From assembly GCA_017887325.1 (NCBI GenBank), contig JAGHIE010000008.1, positions 55,189 to 119,188 of the forward strand: a stretch of 64,000 nt of DNA, in the 5' to 3' direction. This DNA comes from Oscillospiraceae bacterium (GTDB taxonomy: Bacteria > Bacillota > Clostridia > Oscillospirales > Ruminococcaceae). Positions within the stretch are counted from its first letter, which is position 1. Each line of letters starts with the position of its first letter. Below, one piece after another: positions 9,313-18,568 of this stretch. Below the pieces are notes generated by a model, which saw only the letters and a program-made list of their open reading frames with translations, searched no databases and was not told the origin of the DNA. A program made the position numbers and the translations under genes.

Positions 9313-10284
9313 ATGGAAAATTTGAAAATAGGCAAACATAACATAAAAAGAACTGCTGGTTTGGCACCTATGGCATCTGTAGCAGATAAAGCTTATAGAT
9401 ATATGTGTAAAAAATATGGAGCTTCTTTGGTTGTAGGAGAAATGGCTAGTGCTAAAGGACTATGCTATTCTGATAGAAAAACTGCTGAACTTTTAGAATG
9501 TACAGCAAATGAATATCCAATGGCGATTCAACTTTTTGGTAGTGAACCAGAATTTATGGCAAAAGCTTGTAAAATAGCCGAAAAATATGAACCACAATTT
9601 ATAGATATTAACATGGGTTGTCCTGTACAAAAAGTTGTTTCTACCGGCGCTGGTAGTGCACTTTTAAAAACACCAGAACTTGCATGTGATATTGTAAAAG
9701 CTTGTGTTAACGCAACAGATATTCCAATAACTGTTAAAATTAGACGAGGCTTTGATAATAACAATATTAACGCCGTGGAAATGGCTTGTATGTTAGAAGA
9801 AGCAGGTGCAAGTGCTATAGCTGTTCATGGTAGAACTAGACAACAAATGTACACACCTGGTGTAGATATCGACATTATTAAAAAAGTTAAAGAAGCTGTA
9901 AAAGTTCCTGTTTTTGGTAACGGAGATGTTTTTGACCCTATATCTGCTAAAAAAATGTATGATTACACTAATTGTGATTTAGTGTTAGTGGCTAGAGGTA
10001 GTTATGGAAGACCTTGGATTTTTGAAGAAATAGAAACATATCTTGAACAAGGTGTAATATTACCAGAAAAATCTTTAGATGAAAAATTAGACATAATGTT
10101 GGAACATATTTCTTTAATATGTGAATTTAAAGGTGAAAGAATTGCTATGAGAGAAGCCAGAAAACATGCTGCTTGGTATTTAAAAGGTATGCATAATGCT
10201 GCTAAATTTAGAAATCTATGTGCATCTTTAGAAAAATATGAGGATATTAAAAACTTAGTACTAGAAGTAAAAAAATATAATTAA
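9313..10284 (+). CDS. dus: tRNA-dihydrouridine synthase
   Basis: A 323-residue FMN enzyme that reduces uridines in the tRNA D-loop. The barrel starts AGLAPMASVADKAYR. The catalytic cysteine is in DINMGCPVQKV near residue 100, followed by KIRRGF, AVHGRTRQQMY and NGDVF phosphate-binding segments. It resembles the DusB branch. The ORF track starts 11 codons early; AAGGAG at 9297-9302 fits the ATG at 9313 (MENLKIGK). It stands alone, with a hairpin terminator right behind it. Confidence 0.94.
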   Translation: MENLKIGKHNIKRTAGLAPMASVADKAYRYMCKKYGASLVVGEMASAKGLCYSDRKTAELLECTANEYPMAIQLFGSEPEFMAKACKIAEKYEPQFIDINMGCPVQKVVSTGAGSALLKTPELACDIVKACVNATDIPITVKIRRGFDNNNINAVEMACMLEEAGASAIAVHGRTRQQMYTPGVDIDIIKKVKEAVKVPVFGNGDVFDPISAKKMYDYTNCDLVLVARGSYGRPWIFEEIETYLEQGVILPEKSLDEKLDIMLEHISLICEFKGERIAMREARKHAAWYLKGMHNAAKFRNLCASLEKYEDIKNLVLEVKKYN

Positions 10285-10298
10285 TCAACTATGTAAAA

Positions 10299-10342
10299 AA
10301 CGTCAAAATAAAATGTAAATATTTACTTTTTGTTTTGACGTT
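10299..10342 (+). terminator. hairpin terminator after dus
   Basis: AACGTCAAAA pairs with TTTTGACGTT across an AT-rich loop, followed by TTATTTTATT. It separates dus from the lysozyme gene. Confidence 0.8.
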
Positions 10343-10349
10343 TATTTTA

Positions 10350-10378
10350 TTGATTTTTTATTGTAAATAATATATACT
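10350..10378 (+). promoter_or_regulatory. probable promoter of the GH25 lysozyme gene
   Basis: TTGATT (10350-10355), a 17-base spacer and TATACT (10373-10378), about 45 bases before the GAGGAG site and ATG. Confidence 0.55.
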
Positions 10379-10425
10379 TATAATGTATGCTTTAATATAA
10401 ATAATTTATAGATGAGGAGAGTTAT

Positions 10426-13400
10426 ATGAATAAAAAATTCAAACAAATTTTATCAGCAATATTAGCTGGAACTTTTATTGCTGGTTTAATCATCACATCG
10501 GCACAAATTGCAAAAGCTCAAGAACCCGATGAAGTCATAAATAATGACTACATAAATGAAACACTTACAGAAGATTTTCATAATCAAAATAATGAAAACT
10601 CAGATAATGTTATACAATCAAATGATGAAACAGACTCTTCAACTAACGAAAATACTAATAATGAAATATTAAACGAAATCACAGATTCAGAAACACAACC
10701 TAATGTTGATGAAACTCCTGTTCAAGATGAAAACAGTGATATGTCACAAAATGAAGTGATTTCTGAAGAAAGTAATATAGGAGAAAACTCAGACGAATAT
10801 GAAGTTCCTACTGCAACTGATAGTTTCAGATATCAAAATGGTCACAATATAACTAACCAAGAAGTAGAAACCGATTCTCCATTTGTAAGTTTCTATGCTA
10901 TAGATAACAGCAAAGCTTATAATCCTGTAACACCCGACGGCAGACGCCCTACTGCTAATGCAATAGATGTTTCCAGATGGCAAGGTACTATTGATTGGAA
11001 CAAAGTAAAAGCAAGTGGCGATGTTGACTTTGCTATTTTAAGAATTGCTTCCGGATGGGATATACACGAACAAGGAGATAAATGGGTAGTAAGCACATCT
11101 TCTGGTGACGCAAAATTCAAAGAATACGCAAAGCAATGTGAAAAACTAGGTATTCCTATTGGTGGATATTTCTTCTCATATGCTGATTCTGTAGAAGATG
11201 CAAAAAAAGAAGCTCTATTAGCAATAGAAATGTTAAAAGATGTTAAAATAGACTATCCTATATATTATGACTTAGAAGATAATGCAACAACTGGTACACA
11301 ATCACCACAAACAATTGCACAAATGGCAAAAGTTTTTAACGATACTTTATCAAGTGCTGGGTATCAAGTAGGTGTATATGCTAGTAAAAGTTGGTTTGAA
11401 AATCAACTATCAGACCCTTATTTTGATACACAAAGACAATGGGTAGCTCAATATTACAACCAATGCACATATAAAGGTAATTATGAAATGTGGCAATATT
11501 CCTCTACTGGTACTGTTAATGGTATAAAAGGTTCTGTTGATATGAACTATTGGTATGGAGATTCTCCTACTTCATCTACAAAAGTAACAGCATATGTTGA
11601 CTCTAAAGAAGAAACAATAACAGTTACTGCCACAAATGTAAAAAATGCAAAATCTGTATCTTTTCCAGTATGGACTTCTAGCAATGGTCAAGATGATTTA
11701 ATATGGCATAAAGCTAAACAAATTGGTTTAAACACTTGGAGTGCTGTTATTCCTATCTCTTCACATAAAAATGAGAAAGGTCAATACAATATACATGCTT
11801 ATGTAACAGACTCTTATGGAAATGAAACTTTTAAAAGTAGTACATCTTGCTTTTTAAGTGATATTATTTGCTCTGAAATTACAGCAACACCTACAAAAGA
11901 TACTGATGCTAGTGTAAATGTTAATATCAAAGGATTAGTTTCTAACCATTCCATCACAAAAGTTACTGCTGCTGTTTGGAGCGATGTTAATGGTAAAGAT
12001 GATTTGATTTGGTATTCTCCTAAAAAACAATCTAATGGAAACTATACTTTCAACTTTAAACCAATTGACCACAAATTAAGCACAGGTAAATATTTTATAG
12101 AAGTATATGCTACAGATAGTTCTGGGCTAAACAAAATGGTGGGTTCTATAAATTACAATATGCCTAATTCAGTTAAACCTACTATAAATGCTGTAAGTAA
12201 TTACACAACAAAATCTATTGATATAACAGTAACTTCTGATGCTAACTTAAATTCAGTTTCTGTTCCTGTTTGGAGTCATAATAACGGACAAGACGATATT
12301 AAATGGTATGCAACTAAAAAACAAAGTGGAAACAAATGGACTGTTTCTGTCCCTATTTCAAATCACAAAAATGATAAAGGATATTATTCCGTTCATTGTT
12401 ATTATAAATATAATGGTGTAGATACTCCTATAGCAAATACCACAGTTTTATACCAAGATTACTCTGATGTAAAAGTAACAACAAAAACTACAAACTCAGA
12501 AACAGGAGAATTTAAAGTAACTATTAGTAATATATCTAACAGTGAATACATTTCTAGTATTAGTGTTCCTGTTTGGAGTGATAATGGTGGACAAGACGAT
12601 ATAGTTTGGTATAATCCTACAAAAGAAAATAGTACAACATATTCACTAACTATTAAGCCAAACAATCACAAAGGTGATTCTGGAATATATTATGTAGATA
12701 CATACTTTAATTTAACTAATGGAACAAGTATCGCTGTTAACAAAACTAAACATAATGTTATTATAAATTCTAATCCTACTATTGTAGCTAAACCAAATAC
12801 TGCTAATGATGCTATAAATATTACTATTAGTAACCTAAAAAATGCTCAATCAGTATCTGTTCCAGTATGGACAGAAAACAATGGCCAAGATGATTTAAAA
12901 TGGTATCCTGCTGATAAACAAAATAGTACAACATGGACTCTAACAGTTCCTATAATTAATCATAAAAATGAATTGGGTAAATATGTTATCCATGTATACT
13001 ATGTAAACTCATCTGGCAAACAAATATTTGCTGGATCAACAACTTCTGAATTAGAAAAAATCAAGATATCTTCTATTAGCACAACAACTCTAAATCAAGA
13101 TAGTGGTTTGTTTAAAGTTTCTATTAAGGGAGTAACATCTCCAAGTCCTATAAAATCTATCTCTGTTCCTGTTTGGAGTAATGATAATGGGCAAGATGAT
13201 ATAAGATGGTATTCTGCAATTTATGATGGTAATAATTCATACTCATTAATTGTTGATCCTTCAAACCATAAAAACAGCTTGGGATATTATTCTATTCATG
13301 TGTATGGAACAGATGGAAGAAATGTTCAAATGTTTTTAGGAAGCACTAGTCATAATGTTAAAAAAGTTTCAGGACCTAGTATTTCTGTATCACCAGATGT

Positions 13401-14001
13401 AAATCACGAATATATTTTAGTTAGAGCATCAGGATTACAAGATGCAAAATCTGTAAGTTTTCCAATATGGACAGAAAGTAACGGTCAAGATGATTTAAAA
13501 TGGTATGCAGCAACACAACAAAGTGATAAATCTTGGACAGCCAAAATCCCTATTTCAAATCATAAAAATCAAACTGGAAAATATTATGTTGATGCATACT
13601 ATACAAACACATCAAATGAATTTAAAAAGTTTGATAGTTCTTCTGTAACAATACAAGGAATAACAGCTAAATCAATATCTGCTAACTTAATAAATAATAA
13701 TCAATTTAAAGTTATAATATATGGAGTATCTTCTCCAGCTGGAATTAAACAAGTTCAATTCCCTGTATGGAGCGAAAAAAATGGTCAAGATGACATTATT
13801 TGGTACACTGCAAAAAACGAAGGAAATGGAACATATTCTTTTACTGTAGATATTTCTAAGCACAAAAATGATAGTGGAAAATATTATATACATGCTTATG
13901 CATCTGATAATCGTAATATATCTAGTTTAGTAGCAAATACAACAATAGATATAACAAAAACATATACAAAAAACTTTGGATTAATTTCTAAAGTAGAATA
14001 G
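10426..14001 (+). CDS. secreted GH25 lysozyme with eight Bsp-like repeats
   Basis: A 1191-residue exported cell-wall hydrolase. Residues 1-31 are a signal peptide (basic start, hydrophobic core, cleavage after AKA). Residues 32-165 form an acidic, Asn/Glu/Ser-rich low-complexity linker. Residues ~175-378 are a glycoside hydrolase 25 domain with the catalytic acidic residues in AIDVSRWQG and YYDLED; GH25 cuts the MurNAc-GlcNAc bond of peptidoglycan. From ~385 to the end are eight copies of a ~95-residue module with the core PVWS..NGQDD..WY...NHKN..G.Y..H.Y, matching the GBS Bsp-like family thought to bind the wall. There is no LPXTG, SLH or membrane anchor. It looks like a monocistronic autolysin or competition enzyme. 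Confidence 0.93.
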   Translation: MNKKFKQILSAILAGTFIAGLIITSAQIAKAQEPDEVINNDYINETLTEDFHNQNNENSDNVIQSNDETDSSTNENTNNEILNEITDSETQPNVDETPVQDENSDMSQNEVISEESNIGENSDEYEVPTATDSFRYQNGHNITNQEVETDSPFVSFYAIDNSKAYNPVTPDGRRPTANAIDVSRWQGTIDWNKVKASGDVDFAILRIASGWDIHEQGDKWVVSTSSGDAKFKEYAKQCEKLGIPIGGYFFSYADSVEDAKKEALLAIEMLKDVKIDYPIYYDLEDNATTGTQSPQTIAQMAKVFNDTLSSAGYQVGVYASKSWFENQLSDPYFDTQRQWVAQYYNQCTYKGNYEMWQYSSTGTVNGIKGSVDMNYWYGDSPTSSTKVTAYVDSKEETITVTATNVKNAKSVSFPVWTSSNGQDDLIWHKAKQIGLNTWSAVIPISSHKNEKGQYNIHAYVTDSYGNETFKSSTSCFLSDIICSEITATPTKDTDASVNVNIKGLVSNHSITKVTAAVWSDVNGKDDLIWYSPKKQSNGNYTFNFKPIDHKLSTGKYFIEVYATDSSGLNKMVGSINYNMPNSVKPTINAVSNYTTKSIDITVTSDANLNSVSVPVWSHNNGQDDIKWYATKKQSGNKWTVSVPISNHKNDKGYYSVHCYYKYNGVDTPIANTTVLYQDYSDVKVTTKTTNSETGEFKVTISNISNSEYISSISVPVWSDNGGQDDIVWYNPTKENSTTYSLTIKPNNHKGDSGIYYVDTYFNLTNGTSIAVNKTKHNVIINSNPTIVAKPNTANDAINITISNLKNAQSVSVPVWTENNGQDDLKWYPADKQNSTTWTLTVPIINHKNELGKYVIHVYYVNSSGKQIFAGSTTSELEKIKISSISTTTLNQDSGLFKVSIKGVTSPSPIKSISVPVWSNDNGQDDIRWYSAIYDGNNSYSLIVDPSNHKNSLGYYSIHVYGTDGRNVQMFLGSTSHNVKKVSGPSISVSPDVNHEYILVRASGLQDAKSVSFPIWTESNGQDDLKWYAATQQSDKSWTAKIPISNHKNQTGKYYVDAYYTNTSNEFKKFDSSSVTIQGITAKSISANLINNNQFKVIIYGVSSPAGIKQVQFPVWSEKNGQDDIIWYTAKNEGNGTYSFTVDISKHKNDSGKYYIHAYASDNRNISSLVANTTIDITKTYTKNFGLISKVE
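11580..13960 (+). repeat. eight tandem Bsp-like coding repeats in A-B pairs
   Basis: Eight divergent repeats of about 290 bases lie inside the lysozyme gene. Odd copies carry an (N)A(K/Q)SVS(F/V)PVW lead-in. Even copies carry a longer lead-in with an ISSIS- or IKSIS-type strand. The order reads A-B-A-B-A-B-A-B, suggesting duplication of a two-module unit followed by drift. Confidence 0.75.
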
Positions 14002-14004
14002 TCA

Positions 14005-14040
14005 AAAAAGATACAACTTATTAAAGTTGTATCTTTTTTT
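14005..14040 (+). terminator. terminator after the lysozyme gene
   Basis: AAAAAGATACAACTT pairs perfectly with AAGTTGTATCTTTTT and is followed by more T residues. Confidence 0.92.
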
Positions 14041-14049
14041 GTATTATTA

Positions 14050-14078
14050 TTGTATCTTATTTTTTTATTTGGTATAAT
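14050..14078 (+). promoter_or_regulatory. promoter of ilvE
   Basis: TTGTAT (14050-14055), a 17-base spacer and TATAAT (14073-14078), about 34 bases before the ilvE ATG. Confidence 0.7.
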
Positions 14079-14111
14079 GTTATTAAACTTATTTTATATT
14101 GGGGTGTTATT

Positions 14112-15179
14112 ATGGAGTTAAAAATTAAATTAAGTAGTCAATTAAAAGACAAACCTGTTGATGAAAACAATTTAGGTTTTGGTAAAATATTTACTGATCA
14201 TATGTTTACAATGGACTACACTATTGAGGAAGGTTGGCACAATGCGCAAATAGTTCCTTTTGGACCTATTGAATTAAATCCATCTGCAACTTGTCTTCAC
14301 TATGGTCAAGAAGTATTTGAAGGAATGAAAGCGTATAGAACTGAATCTGGGGATATTAAATTATTTAGACCTGAAGAAAACTTTAAGCGTCTAAACATTT
14401 CTTGCGATAGATTGTGCATTCCTTTATTTGATGAAGAATTTTTATTAAAAGCATTAGTTGAACTTGTAAAAATAGATGCTGATTGGGTACCTCATACTGA
14501 TGGTGCAAGTTTATATATCAGACCATTTATCATTGGTACTGAGGATTCATTAGGAGCACATGCTTCCCATAAATATAAATTTATAATTATAATGTCTCCA
14601 TCTGGAGCTTATTATGCTAGTGGTATTAATCCAGTTAAAATTTATGTAGAAACAAACTATGTTAGAGCAGTTATTGGTGGTACTGGTTTTGCTAAAACTG
14701 GTGGTAACTATGCTGCATCATTAAAAGCTCAAGACGTTGCTGCAGAACAAGGATATTCTCAAGTATTATGGCTTGATGGTGTTGAACGTAAATATGTTGA
14801 AGAAGTTGGAGCTATGAATGTATTCTTTGTAATCGGTGATGAAGTTGTTACTCCTAAATTACAAGGAAGTATTCTAGCTGGTATTACTCGTAAATCTGCT
14901 ATTGAAATTTTAAAATCTTGGGGATTAAATGTTAATGAAAGAAAACTATCAATTGATGAAATAGTTGAAGCTAGCAAAAATGGTACTTTGAAAGAAGCAT
15001 TTGGTACTGGTACTGCTGCTGTTATTTCTCCTATTGGTGAATTAAAATATGGTGACTATATCATGAACATTAACGATGGAAAAATCGGTGAAATATCTCA
15101 AAAATTATATGATACATTAACTGGTATACAATGGGGCAAAATTGAAGATAAATTCAATTGGGTTTATGATGTAAAATAA
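14112..15179 (+). CDS. ilvE: branched-chain amino acid aminotransferase
   Basis: A 355-residue fold-type IV PLP enzyme interconverting Val, Leu and Ile with their 2-oxo acids. The PLP lysine is K195 in GFAKTGGNYAAS. Other landmarks are LHYGQEVFEGMKAYR near 65, VLWLDGVERKYVEEVG near 220 and GTGTAAVISPIG near 300. The length and motifs fit the larger BCAT type II group. It has its own promoter and ends in a strong hairpin, so it is probably single. ilvC, ileS and azlCD elsewhere in the window are functional partners. Confidence 0.95.
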   Translation: MELKIKLSSQLKDKPVDENNLGFGKIFTDHMFTMDYTIEEGWHNAQIVPFGPIELNPSATCLHYGQEVFEGMKAYRTESGDIKLFRPEENFKRLNISCDRLCIPLFDEEFLLKALVELVKIDADWVPHTDGASLYIRPFIIGTEDSLGAHASHKYKFIIIMSPSGAYYASGINPVKIYVETNYVRAVIGGTGFAKTGGNYAASLKAQDVAAEQGYSQVLWLDGVERKYVEEVGAMNVFFVIGDEVVTPKLQGSILAGITRKSAIEILKSWGLNVNERKLSIDEIVEASKNGTLKEAFGTGTAAVISPIGELKYGDYIMNINDGKIGEISQKLYDTLTGIQWGKIEDKFNWVYDVK

Positions 15180-15181
15180 TT

Positions 15182-15219
15182 ATTATGGCAACTACTTAAT
15201 AATTAGTAGTTGCCATAAT
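15182..15219 (+). terminator. perfect 15-bp hairpin after ilvE
   Basis: ATTATGGCAACTACT pairs exactly with AGTAGTTGCCATAAT. No clear T-run follows, so it may be a weak terminator, an RNA stabiliser or an attenuator ahead of the RluA gene, whose ribosome site is about 10 bases further on. Confidence 0.55.
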
Positions 15220-15241
15220 TAATGTAAACGGAGGTTTTAAT

Positions 15242-16105
15242 ATTAGAAATTTTGAATATATAATTGAAGAAAAATATAATAATTTAACAGTTCAAGAATA
15301 CCTTATGAAAATTCATGGTTTTTCAAAAAGAATTATTACAAGAATTAAAAGAGAACCGGAAAATATTTCATGTAATGGAAAACATATACGAATGGTTGAT
15401 AATTTAAAAACTAATGATATATTAAAGATTACTTTATCAGAACAATCAACTCTTATTCCAAATGGAAATTTAAATGTTGATATTGTCTATGAAGATGATG
15501 ATATAATTATATTTAACAAACCTGCAAATATGCCTGTACACCCTTCTTTACTACATTATGATGATACATTAGGTAATTTTTTCACATATTATACAAATAG
15601 TAAAAATCAACAAATAACATTTAGACCAATAAATAGATTGGACAGTAACACACAAGGGCTATGTTTAGTAGCAAAAAATTCTCTTGCTGCCAATTTATTA
15701 TCACAAAAAGTAAAAAAAGAATACACTGCTGTTGTTTGTGGTAATGTTAAAGACGATTACGGCATTATTAATGCTCCTATAGCTAGAGAAAATGATACAA
15801 TAATTAAAAGGTGTGTTGCACCACATGGCCAAGAAAGCATAACTGAATATTATGTTGAAAAAAGAAATAATAAATATTCACTAGTTAGAATAAATTTGCA
15901 TACTGGTAGAACTCATCAAATAAGAGTGCATTTTTCATATTTAGGCTATCCTTTGGCTGGAGATGACTTATATGGTGGAGATTGTAGCGATATTCATACA
16001 CAAGCTTTATGTTGTAATAAATTATTTTTTGAGCACCCAATATTGCATAAAAAAATGGAAATTTGCATAAATATACCAAACGATATGTTAAATCTTCTAA
16101 AGTAA
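15242..16105 (+). CDS. RluA-family pseudouridine synthase, probable ATT start
   Basis: The ORF track starts at 15305, but the frame is open further upstream. Codons from an ATT at 15242 encode RNFEYIIEEKYNNLTVQEYL, the usual N-terminus of RluD-like synthases (S4-like RNA-binding part). CGGAGG at 15229-15234 is 7 bases before that ATT, and no in-frame ATG, GTG or TTG lies in between. The protein (287 residues) then has the catalytic motif RPINRLDSNTQGL near residue 130 and GRTHQIRVHFSYLGYPLAGDDLYG near 220. It isomerises uridine in rRNA or tRNA; the target site is unknown. ATT initiation is inferred. Confidence 0.85.
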   Translation: MRNFEYIIEEKYNNLTVQEYLMKIHGFSKRIITRIKREPENISCNGKHIRMVDNLKTNDILKITLSEQSTLIPNGNLNVDIVYEDDDIIIFNKPANMPVHPSLLHYDDTLGNFFTYYTNSKNQQITFRPINRLDSNTQGLCLVAKNSLAANLLSQKVKKEYTAVVCGNVKDDYGIINAPIARENDTIIKRCVAPHGQESITEYYVEKRNNKYSLVRINLHTGRTHQIRVHFSYLGYPLAGDDLYGGDCSDIHTQALCCNKLFFEHPILHKKMEICINIPNDMLNLLK

Positions 16106-16125
16106 CTAAATATTTTCATACAATA

Positions 16126-16196
16126 TATGTGCATTGTTATAAAATTACATTTAAACACTTGAATATTATGCATTAAAGTGATAGAATATGCACATA
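16126..16196 (+). promoter_or_regulatory. promoter of the amino-acid ABC operon flanked by inverted 9-mers
   Basis: TTGAAT (16159-16164), a 17-base spacer and TAGAAT (16182-16187). TATGTGCAT (16126-16134) upstream and its exact inverse ATGCACATA (16188-16196) at the start site bracket the promoter and could be operator halves. The promoter call is good; the operator role is inference. Confidence 0.6.
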
Positions 16197-16229
16197 ACTT
16201 AAATAATTATACAAAAAGGAGTTTTATAT

Positions 16230-17006
16230 ATGAAAAAAATATTTTCTGCAATATTAGCTAGTTGTTTAGCTTTAACTACATTCGTTGGTTGTTCAAATAG
16301 TAATGATAAATTTGTTGTTTCTACAAATGCTGCTTTTTATCCATATGAATATATTGGTGAAGACAATAAAGTAGTAGGTATTGATATTGATATCGCTAAA
16401 GCGATCGCTGAAGAAGCTGGCAAAGAATTAAAAGTTGACGATGTTGAATTCGAAGCTGCTTTAGCTGCTGTTTCTACTGGTCATGCTGATGCTGCATTAG
16501 CTGGAATTACAGTTAATGATGAACGTAAAAAAACTTTAGATTTCTCAGAACCATATGCAACAAGTATTCAATACATTATTGTTAAAGAAGATTCTGATGT
16601 TAAAACAATAGAAGATTTAGCAGGATTTAAAATTGGTGTACAAAATGGTACTACTAGCCAAACAATTTTAGATTCAGAAAGCAAAGAAGGCGTTTTAAAA
16701 GATACAAATACCAAAGTTGAACCTTATAAAACATCTTTACTTGCAGCTATGGACTTAAAAACAGATACAGTAGATGCAGTAGTTGCTGACTCTTTATTAG
16801 CTGAAAACATTGTAAAAGAAAACGAAGGTTTAAAATGCTTAGAATTAGTTTATGCTGATGGTTCTACAACAAAAGAAGAATATGCAGTAGCTGTTAAAAA
16901 AGGTGATAAAGAAACTTTAGAACTAGTAAACAAAGTTATTAAAGAACTAAAAGATTCTGGCAAAATTGATGAATTATTATTAAAACACTTAAATGGTGAA
17001 GATTAA
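16230..17006 (+). CDS. amino-acid ABC transporter substrate-binding lipoprotein
   Basis: A 258-residue extracellular solute-binding protein of family 3. The signal peptide ends in a lipobox (TFVGC), so it is probably lipid-anchored at Cys21. The mature part has the typical start (STNAAFYPYEYIGEDNKVVGIDIDIAKAIAEE) and the signature FSEPYA near residue 110. Ligands of this family are polar or basic amino acids; the exact one is unknown. ATG follows AAGGAG. A hairpin separates it from the permease gene, which fits higher expression of the binding protein. Confidence 0.93.
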   Translation: MKKIFSAILASCLALTTFVGCSNSNDKFVVSTNAAFYPYEYIGEDNKVVGIDIDIAKAIAEEAGKELKVDDVEFEAALAAVSTGHADAALAGITVNDERKKTLDFSEPYATSIQYIIVKEDSDVKTIEDLAGFKIGVQNGTTSQTILDSESKEGVLKDTNTKVEPYKTSLLAAMDLKTDTVDAVVADSLLAENIVKENEGLKCLELVYADGSTTKEEYAVAVKKGDKETLELVNKVIKELKDSGKIDELLLKHLNGED

Positions 17007-17046
17007 TATTGATTTTTAAAATTTTATAATATATAATTTACTTAAA

Positions 17047-17073
17047 GCAGCAGGATTTTTAAAATCCTGCTGT
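17047..17073 (+). terminator. intra-operon hairpin between binding protein and permease
   Basis: GCAGCAGGATTTT pairs with AAAATCCTGCTG(T). The following ATAAATTTG is a poor T-run, so it probably stabilises or partly terminates the upstream message. Confidence 0.7.
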
Positions 17074-17110
17074 ATAAATTTGTCTTTAAATTTATAAAGG
17101 AGGTTTTATT

Positions 17111-17824
17111 TTGGATTTCTTTAGCAATTTTTCAAATCAATTTTATTTAACTTTTATCAAAGATAATAGATATAAAGTATTTATTGAAGGTTTTGGAAAT
17201 ACTATACTAATAGCAATTTGCGCTACTATAATAGGTGTATTGATAGGTACTTTAATAGCTATATATCGTGTAAGCTATGCTCAATCAGACAAAAAAAATC
17301 CTATTAAGAAATTTATAAACTTTATTCTTACAGCCTATGTTGCTATAATTCGTGGTACTCCTGTTGTTCTACAAATTATGATTATGTACTATTTAGTACT
17401 TGTTGCAATAAAAGATTATGCTGTAGTAATTGCAATTATTGCGTTTGGTCTTAACTCTGGTGCATATGTATCCGAAATTATCAGAGGCGGTATTCTAGCA
17501 GTTGATAAAGGTCAAATGGAAGCTGGTCGTTCTTTAGGTTTAAGCAAATCTGAAACAATGAAAAGTATTATAATTCCTCAAGCTATAAAAAATTGTCTAC
17601 CTTCATTAGGTAATGAATTTATTGCTGTATTAAAAGAAACATCCGTTGTTGGTTATATTCCAGTAACTGATTTAACAAAAGCTAGTAACCTTATAACTGG
17701 TGTTACATATAATGCATTCTTCCCATTAATTTCAGTGGCTGTAGCTTACTTTATTTTAGTTGCTGGTTTGACTGCATTATTTAGAAAAATGGAAAGGAAG
17801 TTGGCTCAAAGTGATAGAAGTTAA
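17111..17824 (+). CDS. amino-acid ABC transporter permease
   Basis: A 237-residue HisM/GlnP-type membrane subunit with about five transmembrane segments. It carries the N-terminal [22 protein letters not shown] segment, the [11 protein letters not shown] motif and the ATPase-contact EAA loop ([22 protein letters not shown], near 140). It begins at TTG (MDFFSNF) 7 bases after AAAGGAGG; no upstream ATG is in frame. Its end overlaps the ATPase gene by 14 bases, implying coupled translation. Confidence 0.94.
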   Translation: MDFFSNFSNQFYLTFIKDNRYKVFIEGFGNTILIAICATIIGVLIGTLIAIYRVSYAQSDKKNPIKKFINFILTAYVAIIRGTPVVLQIMIMYYLVLVAIKDYAVVIAIIAFGLNSGAYVSEIIRGGILAVDKGQMEAGRSLGLSKSETMKSIIIPQAIKNCLPSLGNEFIAVLKETSVVGYIPVTDLTKASNLITGVTYNAFFPLISVAVAYFILVAGLTALFRKMERKLAQSDRS

Positions 17825-18533
17825 AAATTTAAAAAAATCATTTGGTGATAACCATGTTTTAAAAGAAATTAATGAAACTATTCACCAAGGCGAAAAAGTT
17901 GTAATCGTTGGGCCATCTGGCTCTGGTAAAAGTACATTTTTGCGTTGTTTAAACTTACTAGAAGTTCCTACTAGTGGAGAAATCTGGTTTGAAGGACAAA
18001 ATATTACAAGCAAAGACTGTAATATAGATAAAACAAGACAAAAAATGGGAATGGTTTTCCAACACTTTAACCTTTTCCCTCACCTAACAATATTACATAA
18101 CATTACTTTAGCTCCTGTAAAATTAAAATTACAAACTAAAGAAGAAGCTGAAAAAAATGCAATGCGTTTACTAGAAAGAATTGGTTTAGCTGATAAAGCT
18201 CATACATATCCTGCAATGCTTTCTGGTGGACAAAAACAACGTATAGCTATAGTTAGAGCTTTGGCTATGAATCCTGATGTTATGTTATTTGATGAACCAA
18301 CTTCTGCTTTAGACCCTGAAATGGTTGGTGAAGTTTTAGCACTTATGAAAGAACTTGCTGACGACGGTATGACAATGGTAGTTGTTACACATGAAATGGG
18401 ATTTGCAAGAGAAGTTGCTACAAGGGTTTTATTTATGGACGGTGGATATATCAAAGAACAAAATACTCCTGAAGAATTCTTTACTAATCCTCAAGACCCT
18501 AGATTAAAAGAGTTTTTATCTAAAGTTTTATAA
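17811..18533 (+). CDS. amino-acid ABC transporter ATP-binding protein
   Basis: A 240-residue GlnQ/ArtP-type ATPase. Walker A is GPSGSGKST near residue 34, the Q-loop is [12 protein letters not shown], the signature is LSGGQKQR near 135 and Walker B is [14 protein letters not shown] near 155, followed by a switch His in VVVTHEMGF. It starts at GTG inside the permease gene, next to its ribosome site GGAAGG. It completes a binding protein-permease-ATPase importer; one permease gene implies a homodimeric pore. Confidence 0.96.
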   Translation: MIEVKNLKKSFGDNHVLKEINETIHQGEKVVIVGPSGSGKSTFLRCLNLLEVPTSGEIWFEGQNITSKDCNIDKTRQKMGMVFQHFNLFPHLTILHNITLAPVKLKLQTKEEAEKNAMRLLERIGLADKAHTYPAMLSGGQKQRIAIVRALAMNPDVMLFDEPTSALDPEMVGEVLALMKELADDGMTMVVVTHEMGFAREVATRVLFMDGGYIKEQNTPEEFFTNPQDPRLKEFLSKVL

Positions 18534-18534
18534 A

Positions 18535-18568
18535 TAAAAAAGATATTCCTTTATGGAATATCTTTTTT
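18535..18568. terminator. bidirectional terminator
   Basis: AAAAAAGATATTCC pairs with GGAATATCTTTTTT, with T-runs on both strands. It ends the ABC operon (plus) and the membrane-protein gene (minus), whose stop codon overlaps it. Confidence 0.92.

Noticed and set aside
11580-13960. Possible CRISPR array or DNA satellite because of regular repeats
   Set aside because: The periodicity is ~290 bases, divergent and in frame; it reflects protein modules of the lysozyme.
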